From assembly GCF_938017615.1 (NCBI RefSeq), contig NZ_CALIJA010000195.1:1-19357 (forward strand): 19,357 nucleotides of DNA, read 5' to 3'. A program made the translations under genes and the position numbers. The stretch is from an uncultured Campylobacter sp. (lineage in GTDB: Bacteria; Campylobacterota; Campylobacteria; Campylobacterales; Campylobacteraceae). A model generated the notes under the pieces. It did no database searches. It saw nothing but the letters and a program-made list of their open reading frames with translations, and had not been told where the DNA came from. Positions 14,359 through 19,357 of this stretch are shown here, piece by piece (positions within the stretch are counted from its first letter, which is position 1; every line of letters starts with the position of its first letter).

Positions 14359-14364
14359 ATTCTA
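14359..14364 (-). promoter_or_regulatory. Possible rnc -10 box
   Basis: On the minus strand TAGAAT is followed by TTTATAAAAAGGG and the rnc ATG. Transcription would begin near 14352, giving a very short leader that still includes the AGGG. A TATAAA just downstream is an alternative. It lacks the upstream TG, so support is weak, but the terminator upstream implies that rnc needs its own promoter. Confidence 0.3.
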
Positions 14365-14625
14365 CGAAATCCGCGGCAGCTCGCACGCAAACGACATCTG
14401 GCGCGAACAAACCCTGCACAAGCGAAACGAACGCGAGCGCAGCCCGCGCTAAATTTGTATTAACGCCGAATGAAACGCGCTAGCGTCGATCTGCGACGAA
14501 TAAAATTTAAACGTACTCGCTAATTCTAACGCAAACCGCGCTGAAGCTTGCTTACCGCACATATAATCCTCGCCAAAAACACGCTTGCCCCTAAATACAA
14601 GAGCCCGATTACGTGAACGAATGCA

Positions 14626-14665
14626 CAAAAACCGGCTTCGGGCGATAAAATTTACGCCGAAGCGG
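14626..14665 (-). terminator. Intrinsic terminator after rnhA
   Basis: Read on the minus strand, CCGCTTCGGCG (14665–14655) and CGCCCGAAGCCGG (14644–14632) pair into a GC-rich stem with small bulges around a ten-base AT loop, followed by five Ts (14631–14627). It lies about 70 bases beyond the rnhA stop, so it probably ends the LapB-like–rnhA transcript and separates it from rnc–aroC. Confidence 0.55.
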
Positions 14666-14735
14666 CTCTGCGTGCAAAGTAAACGCGGGCAAATCCATGC
14701 CTAATCCACGCAACCGCAAGCTTCGCCGTAGAATT

Positions 14736-15158
14736 TTAGCCCTTTATCGCTTCTGCGGCCGCGCGAGCCATAGCGTCGCACTCCTCGTTTTGCGGATGAC
14801 CCGCATGTCCCTTGACCCACGAGGCCTTGATCTCGTGAGGCGCCGCCGCCGCAAGGTATCTGCGCCACAGATCCGCGTTTTTCTTGCCCTTAAAATCAGT
14901 AGCGACCCACTTTGCAAGCCAGGAATTTATCGCCTTGACAACATACTCGCTATCGGTAAAAAGCTCGACGCGGCAAGGCTGCTTAAGCGCGCTAAGCCCC
15001 ATTATAACGGCGGTTAGCTCCATTTGATTATTCGTCGTCATCGCCTCTGCGCCGCTTGCCTTTTTTATCGCGTCGCCGTATTGCAGTATGTAAGCCCAGC
15101 CGCCCGCTCCAGGGTTTCCGAGGCAGCTGCCGTCGCTAAAAAGTTTGACCGATTTCAC
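14736..15158 (-). CDS. rnhA: Ribonuclease HI
   Basis: RNase HI cuts the RNA strand of RNA–DNA hybrids such as primers and R-loops. With the GTG start the product is 140 residues, near the usual size. Catalytic carboxylates are D9 (LFSDGSCLGNPGAGG), E47 (NQMELTA), D69 (FTDSEYV) and D128, with the helper H118 in WVKGHAGHPQNE. I chose GTG 15158 because GGAG at 15166–15169 is seven bases upstream and the product starts MKSVKLFSDGS, the usual distance from the first Asp; a TTG at 15173 would add five residues without a good ribosome site. The start lies inside the end of the LapB-like gene (23-base overlap), so the two are coupled. The location between rnc and dnaG follows the Campylobacter order. 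Confidence 0.95.
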   Translation of the reverse strand: MKSVKLFSDGSCLGNPGAGGWAYILQYGDAIKKASGAEAMTTNNQMELTAVIMGLSALKQPCRVELFTDSEYVVKAINSWLAKWVATDFKGKKNADLWRRYLAAAAPHEIKASWVKGHAGHPQNEECDAMARAAAEAIKG

Positions 15159-16161
15159 CGGTTTTCTCCGCAATTTGTGCTCTAATTTCCATGCTGCCTA
15201 GCTCGTAGCAGACCGGACAGCGGTGCGAGAAGAGCCCTACCGAGCTTTTGCACTTCGCGCAGGTGTAGCTAAAGCTAAGCCCCGCGTCCTCAAAGCCCGC
15301 GTCTTTCATAGCCATAAGCGCGTTGATCTCAAAAATTTTACTCGCGCTCTGCGGCTTTTGATCGCTTTTTCCAAGCGCGTAAAAAAGCGCGTTGTACTCC
15401 GCATCCTGCGTATTTACCGCCGCAGGGAAATCATAGATCAGATCGATTGCCTGCTCGATCGGCGGGAAGCGGTCAAAGCCCTCCATAGGCTCTTTGTTTT
15501 TGATAAAAAGCTCCATGCAGAACCGCCCTGCGCCTTTGAAGTTTAGCTTTGAAATTTTAGCGATCTTCTTGCTAAACGGCGTATTGGCGTCGTTTGCGAT
15601 AATTTGCGCGCGCTCAAACTGGCTTTGAGCATATACTTCGGCGTCCTGTTCGCGCAGCGCGTCAAGCACCTCAAGCGCCTCATTAAAGCGCTTCAGCCGC
15701 TCATAAATCACCGTAAGATGCGTAAGAGCCTCTTTGTTTCTGGGGCGCAGCTTCAGTGCCTGCAAAAACACCTCTTCGGCACGCCCTAAAAAGCCCGCTT
15801 TGAAATATACGATACCGAGATTAGTGAGGATAAACTCCCTCTGCACGCCGCCGCTAGCCTTGCCCAGCGCGATTAGATAAATTTCTATCGCGCGCTCGAA
15901 GTCGCCGCTTTTTACGAAAGAGCTAGCCAAAATTCCAAGCGTCGGGATGTCTATTTGCGGGCTTGCCAAAAGCTGTCTGTGCTCCGAGCTAAGCGCGTCT
16001 AGGGTGTCAAACTTTTTGATGAAATTCTCTAGGCTCTGCCTCTCGTTTTTTTTAGAAAAAACTCCCCAGATGTAGCTTAGAATCGACACTAGCAAGATTA
16101 TGCTTATCAGCATGATAAGCCCGAAAATCGGGTCGCGATCGTCTAAGAAAAAATTATCCAA
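15136..16161 (-). CDS. lapB: LapB/YciM-like TPR protein with zinc ribbon
   Basis: The 341-residue protein has the LapB plan: one N-terminal membrane helix (about 11–35), a cytoplasmic run of TPR repeats (clear units at about 77–102, 110–140 and 144–172, e.g. NLGIVYFKAGFLGRAEEVFLQALKLRP split across strands of the array), and a C-terminal rubredoxin-type ribbon YTCAKC…HRCPVC with C301, C304, C315 and C318. In enterobacteria LapB regulates lipopolysaccharide synthesis through LpxC turnover; whether this homolog does so is unknown. I chose TTG 16161, with GAGG six bases upstream (16168–16171), because the next upstream start (TTG 16191) falls inside the promoter -10. The product then starts MDNFFLDDRDP. 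The gene diverges from dnaG and overlaps rnhA. Confidence 0.75.
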   Translation of the reverse strand: MDNFFLDDRDPIFGLIMLISIILLVSILSYIWGVFSKKNERQSLENFIKKFDTLDALSSEHRQLLASPQIDIPTLGILASSFVKSGDFERAIEIYLIALGKASGGVQREFILTNLGIVYFKAGFLGRAEEVFLQALKLRPRNKEALTHLTVIYERLKRFNEALEVLDALREQDAEVYAQSQFERAQIIANDANTPFSKKIAKISKLNFKGAGRFCMELFIKNKEPMEGFDRFPPIEQAIDLIYDFPAAVNTQDAEYNALFYALGKSDQKPQSASKIFEINALMAMKDAGFEDAGLSFSYTCAKCKSSVGLFSHRCPVCYELGSMEIRAQIAEKTGEIGQTF

Positions 16162-16190
16162 ATCAAACCTCGTCGCAAAAATAAAGGGCA

Positions 16191-16199
16191 ATTATAGCA
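16191..16199 (-). promoter_or_regulatory. Promoter of the LapB-like–rnhA operon
   Basis: On the minus strand TTTGCTATAAT gives a perfect TGnTATAAT extended -10 (-10 at 16196–16191). Transcription should begin near 16184, giving about 23 bases of leader to TTG 16161. Its upstream half runs through the dnaG -10 and start codon, so the two promoters cannot easily be occupied together. Confidence 0.65.
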
Positions 16200-16208
16200 A
16201 AGTGCGGG

Positions 16209-16214
16209 TATAAT
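16209..16214 (+). promoter_or_regulatory. dnaG -10 box, leaderless geometry
   Basis: A consensus TATAAT ends eight bases before the dnaG ATG at 16222, so transcription would begin at or within a base or two of the start codon. No ribosome-binding sequence lies upstream of the ATG. The -35 area overlaps the divergent LapB-like -10. An upstream start on a longer transcript is not excluded. Confidence 0.55.
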
Positions 16215-16221
16215 TTCGCTT

Positions 16222-18342
16222 ATGATTAAAAACGAAAGCATAGAAAATCTGCTGGCTACCGTAGATATCGTAGATGTCTTAGAAAAATATGTCCCGCTTA
16301 AGCGCAGCGGCGCAAATTTCGTGGGCGTCTGCCCCTTCCACGACGATTCGCATCCGAGTATGAGCGTGAGCTCCAAGCTTGGAATTTTTCACTGCTTTTC
16401 GTGCAAAGCAGGCGGCAACGCGATTAAATTTATCCAAGATTATGAAAAGATAAGCTTTCCAGAAGCGGTCGAAAAGCTTGCGGGGATGTATAATTTCGCG
16501 CTGCAATACACCGGCGCTAAAGTCCAGGAGCGCAGCGAAGAGAAGAAGGTGCTCGGGATTTTAAACGCTTATTATCAAAGCTGCCTTTACCAAAATCCTG
16601 CCGCCGTGAAATACCTGCACGATCGCGGCCTAAGCGATCAGAGCATTCGCAAATTCGGCCTTGGCTACGCTGGAGCTAGCGCGCAGACGATCAGGGTTTT
16701 GCAAAACGAAGAAATTCCACCGCAAGATGCGCTAAATGCGGGCGCGGTGAAGCAAAACGAGCGCGGGCTCTACGCTAGCTTCATCGAGCGCATTACCTTT
16801 CCGATCTACAACCACGCAAGCAAGCTCGTGGGCTTCGGCGGCCGCACGATAAGCGACAACCCCGCCAAATACGTCAATTCGCCGCAGTGCGCGCTGTTTG
16901 ATAAATCTAAAATTTTCTACGCATTTGACCTTGCGAAAAAAAGCGCGATCGCCAAAAAAACCCTCATCATCACCGAGGGTTACATGGACGTCATCATGCT
17001 GCACCAAGCGGGCATCGACAACGCCGTAGCGGTGCTCGGCACGGCGCTGACGTCCGCTCATCTGCCTCTTATAAAGCGTGCGGAGCTTAACGTCGTGCTT
17101 AGCTTCGACGGCGATGCCGCGGGCATCAATGCGGCGATAAAATCAGCGCGGCTTTTGTGCCTAAATAAGATCGACTCAAGCGTCGCTATAATCGGCGGAG
17201 GCGCCGATCCTGCGGATATGATAGTCGCGGGCAAGGTGCGCGAGCTAGAGCAAATTTATGCTAGCGGCATGGAGAGCGGGGAGTTTCTGATCCGAAGAAT
17301 CGCTAAAAAATATGACCTCGCCCGACCCGTGCAAAAAGAAGCGGCGTTAAATGAGATCAAAGAATTTACCGCAGCGCTCGGCCCCGTGCTAGCCGAGTCC
17401 TACCAGAGCTTAGTGGCGCAAATTTTAAACGTCTCGCCCGGCTCGTTTAATCTCTCTAGCGGCGGTAAAAATTTCGGCGCGGGCTTTGAGGGGCGAAATT
17501 TTAACGAGGGCGAGAGCTTCGGCTCTCGCGATTTGGGCTCTTACGGAGGGCACGACGCAGACGGCGGGAGCTTAAACGGCGGAAATTTTATTCGCACGCA
17601 AAACACGGCGCGCTATGAAAGCTCTGCGCCGCCTGCCGCTTCGACGAGGCTCGAGCGGACGCTACTGCGCCGCAAGGAGATCGCGGAGCTTCAGATCATA
17701 AAATCGATGCTGCTCGATGGCGAGATGGCACAGCTCGGGCTCAGTTGCTTGGAGCGGCGCGATTTTCGTATGCACGGCGATATTTTCGAGGCGTTTTTGG
17801 CTTTCGCTCGCAGCGGCGAGAATTTTAAAAATTTCATCGCGGGCGAGGACGGCAATGCGAATGGTAGCGCTTTCGAAAATTTTATTGCAGACGGCGCTGG
17901 AGAAAATTTTAACCGTAGCGAGAGCGTAAATTTAAAAGGCGGCGAGAGCCCTAGCGAGCAAAATTTTATCGGGCAAGACTCTGCGGGCGTCGTAAATTTA
18001 AAAGGCTCCTCCGCGCAGCAGGGTGCAAATAACGGCGAGAGATGGAGCTCAAACAGCGGCGCAAATCAAGGCGAAAAGAAAGCCGCCGCTCAAAATGTTC
18101 AAAGCGCTCAAAATAGCCAAAATGTTCAAAACGCTGAAACCGAAGCCTGCGAAAATCTGCGCGCGCTTGCGCTGGACGATGAAATTTTGCCGATCGGCGG
18201 CGCGGCGCTTTTTAACGACGCGTGCAAAATTTTACGCCGCAACGCCCTGCAAGATCTGATGCAAAAGCTCAAAAACTCCGACGCGCCCGACAAGATCGAG
18301 CGGATCTTGGAGTATCAAAAAAAGATCAACCAACTCAAGTAA
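16222..18342 (+). CDS. dnaG: DNA primase DnaG with expanded linkers
   Basis: DnaG makes RNA primers for replication. The N-terminal zinc-binding domain has C37-PF-H40 and C58-FS-C61 (CHC2 type). The TOPRIM catalytic core shows E252 in ITEGYMDV and the acidic D296/D298 in LSFDGDAAG, preceded by GFGGRTI and PAKYVNSP. The C-terminal helicase-binding region is recognisable only by helical stretches (476–530 and 645–706). At 706 residues it is about 100 longer than C. jejuni DnaG as I recall. The excess is two low-complexity stretches: Gly/Ser/Asn/Phe-rich 407–475 after the core, and Asn/Ser/Gly/Gln-rich 532–642 within the C-terminal region, with repeated ENF and NFI words. ATG 16222 gives MIKNESIENL, the typical family start. 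A PP-loop gene follows after nine bases. Confidence 0.97.
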   Translation: MIKNESIENLLATVDIVDVLEKYVPLKRSGANFVGVCPFHDDSHPSMSVSSKLGIFHCFSCKAGGNAIKFIQDYEKISFPEAVEKLAGMYNFALQYTGAKVQERSEEKKVLGILNAYYQSCLYQNPAAVKYLHDRGLSDQSIRKFGLGYAGASAQTIRVLQNEEIPPQDALNAGAVKQNERGLYASFIERITFPIYNHASKLVGFGGRTISDNPAKYVNSPQCALFDKSKIFYAFDLAKKSAIAKKTLIITEGYMDVIMLHQAGIDNAVAVLGTALTSAHLPLIKRAELNVVLSFDGDAAGINAAIKSARLLCLNKIDSSVAIIGGGADPADMIVAGKVRELEQIYASGMESGEFLIRRIAKKYDLARPVQKEAALNEIKEFTAALGPVLAESYQSLVAQILNVSPGSFNLSSGGKNFGAGFEGRNFNEGESFGSRDLGSYGGHDADGGSLNGGNFIRTQNTARYESSAPPAASTRLERTLLRRKEIAELQIIKSMLLDGEMAQLGLSCLERRDFRMHGDIFEAFLAFARSGENFKNFIAGEDGNANGSAFENFIADGAGENFNRSESVNLKGGESPSEQNFIGQDSAGVVNLKGSSAQQGANNGERWSSNSGANQGEKKAAAQNVQSAQNSQNVQNAETEACENLRALALDDEILPIGGAALFNDACKILRRNALQDLMQKLKNSDAPDKIERILEYQKKINQLK

Positions 18343-18351
18343 AGGAACGAA

Positions 18352-19335
18352 ATGAAGGCATTGGCGCTCTTTAGCGGCGGGCTTGACTCCATGCTCGCGG
18401 TCAAACTCATCGTCTCGCAAGGCATCGAGGTGCTCGCGCTGAATATGGATATCGGATTTAGCGGCAAGGACGACAAGAGCGAGATCATGCGCCGTAGAGC
18501 CGCAGCCGCGGGGGCGGATTTTAAAAGCGTCGATATCAGAAGCGAATATCTGCGGCAGGTGCTTTTCGAGCCCAAATACGGCTACGGCAAGCACTTCAAC
18601 CCCTGCATCGACTGCCACGGATATATGTTTAAGACTGCGCTTGCGATGCTGCAAAGCGAAGGGGCGAGCTTCATCATCACGGGCGAGGTGCTCGGACAGC
18701 GCCCGATGAGCCAACGCGCGCAGGCTCTAGCTCAGGTCGGTGGGCTTAGCGGCGATGAGGAGGGGCTGATCCTACGCCCGCTGTGCGCGAAACTGCTGCC
18801 GCCCACGACGCCCGAGATCAGGGGCTGGGTCGATAGGGGCGCGCTGCTTGACATCAGCGGGCGCGGGCGCACTAAGCAGATGCAGCTCGCGGCGGAGTTT
18901 GGTTTTGAGGATTACGAAACGCCGGCAGGAGGCTGTCTACTGACCGTGCAGAGCTTCAGCGAGCGGATCAAGGATGCGGTAAAATTTGAAAAGATCGAAA
19001 CGCCCGCGGACGCTGAAATTTTAAAATTTGGACGCCATCTGCGCCTGCCGGGCGGCGCCAAGCTCATAATCGGACGCGACGAGAGCGATAACAAAAAGCT
19101 TGCCGCCGTGCAAAATCCAAAATTTAGCGAGATAAAATTTAAAGATGACGTCGTGGGCGCGCTAAGCCTGCTAAGCAGGGGCGCGAGCGAGGCGGATAGA
19201 GAGCTTGCGGCGAGGCTGGCGCTAACATACGCCAAAACGGACGCCGCGCGCAGCTACGCCCTGCTCATAGAGGGCGGCGAGCTGAGCGCAAGCCCATTTG
19301 AGAGTAAGGATGCCGCCCGCGAGTATTTTGTGTAG
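18352..19335 (+). CDS. PP-loop ATPase, ThiI/MnmA-like, Cj1633 type
   Basis: The 327-residue protein opens with a PP-loop SGGLDS (8–13), the ATP-pyrophosphatase motif of enzymes that adenylate a substrate, often tRNA thiolases. Next come a CxxC pair in NPCIDCHG (C85, C88), GEVLGQRPMSQR (111–122), and a third cysteine in PAGGCLLT (C195). The pattern PP-loop, CxxC, third Cys recalls tRNA sulfur-transfer proteins with either catalytic cysteines or an iron–sulfur cluster; which applies is inference. C. jejuni has a protein of this kind (Cj1633) near aroC, as I recall. AAAGGA lies five bases before ATG 18352, and dnaG ends nine bases earlier, so they share a transcript. The stop at 19335 is 22 bases from the window end. 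Confidence 0.8.
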   Translation: MKALALFSGGLDSMLAVKLIVSQGIEVLALNMDIGFSGKDDKSEIMRRRAAAAGADFKSVDIRSEYLRQVLFEPKYGYGKHFNPCIDCHGYMFKTALAMLQSEGASFIITGEVLGQRPMSQRAQALAQVGGLSGDEEGLILRPLCAKLLPPTTPEIRGWVDRGALLDISGRGRTKQMQLAAEFGFEDYETPAGGCLLTVQSFSERIKDAVKFEKIETPADAEILKFGRHLRLPGGAKLIIGRDESDNKKLAAVQNPKFSEIKFKDDVVGALSLLSRGASEADRELAARLALTYAKTDAARSYALLIEGGELSASPFESKDAAREYFV

Positions 19336-19357
19336 AATTAAATTTTAAGAGCAAAAT

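Larger units (their letters stand above)
14341..14735. other. Intergenic region between rnhA and rnc
   Basis: No gene is supported on either strand. The right end carries the hairpin terminator for rnhA and the left end the possible rnc promoter. The middle (about 14366–14625) shows nothing I can name. Confidence 0.55.

Overview
The window looks like chromosomal DNA of a Campylobacter with fairly high G+C. Reasons: the block recA–eno–FtsB-like–CgpA-like, the block aroC–rnc–rnhA–LapB-like–dnaG, extended -10 promoters (TGnTAAAAT) preceded by T-runs, a protein packed with PglB-type N-glycosylation sequons, and very frequent AAATTT/AAAATTTT words in otherwise mixed-composition DNA. From memory, the C. 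jejuni counterparts are Cj1673c–Cj1670c and Cj1634c–Cj1638 plus Cj1633. An oral species of the C. gracilis/showae/rectus type would fit, but the species cannot be fixed from this window.

Layout. (1) 134–5120, plus strand: recA, eno, an FtsB/DivIC-like membrane protein with a long acidic N-terminal extension, a CgpA-like glycoprotein candidate, and an RdxA/NfsB-like nitroreductase, tightly packed and closed by a hairpin terminator. (2) 5121–10362, accessory and decayed: an O-methyltransferase-type gene translationally coupled to a small exported protein with four cysteines, three of them conserved in its paralog; that paralog, on the opposite strand, broken by a frameshift in its signal peptide; a short reverse-strand scrap of a second methyltransferase; a colinear plus-strand relic of a third cysteine protein; a lipoprotein; and an AT-rich membrane-protein gene between two 24-bp direct repeats, next to 44-bp tandem repeats and the C-terminal stub of a related membrane protein. 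(3) 10363–12182, minus: a membrane protein coupled to a GNAT acetyltransferase whose fold is interrupted by about 160 residues of low-complexity repeat. (4) 12314–16161, minus: chorismate synthase, RNase III, RNase HI and a LapB-like TPR/zinc-ribbon protein. (5) 16222–19335, plus: DNA primase and a PP-loop ATPase. dnaG and the LapB-like gene diverge from overlapping promoters, and dnaG looks leaderless.

How the genes work together. The flanks are housekeeping: recombination and repair (RecA), glycolysis (enolase), division and envelope (FtsB-like, CgpA-like, LapB-like), RNA processing (RNase III, RNase HI), replication priming (DnaG), aromatic synthesis (AroC) and probable tRNA or sulfur chemistry (PP-loop protein). 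The middle is a turnover zone with at least two small gene families, each represented by intact members plus remnants. A second theme is low-complexity expansion in conserved proteins: the FtsB-like N-terminus, the GNAT core, the RNase III tail and two DnaG linkers.
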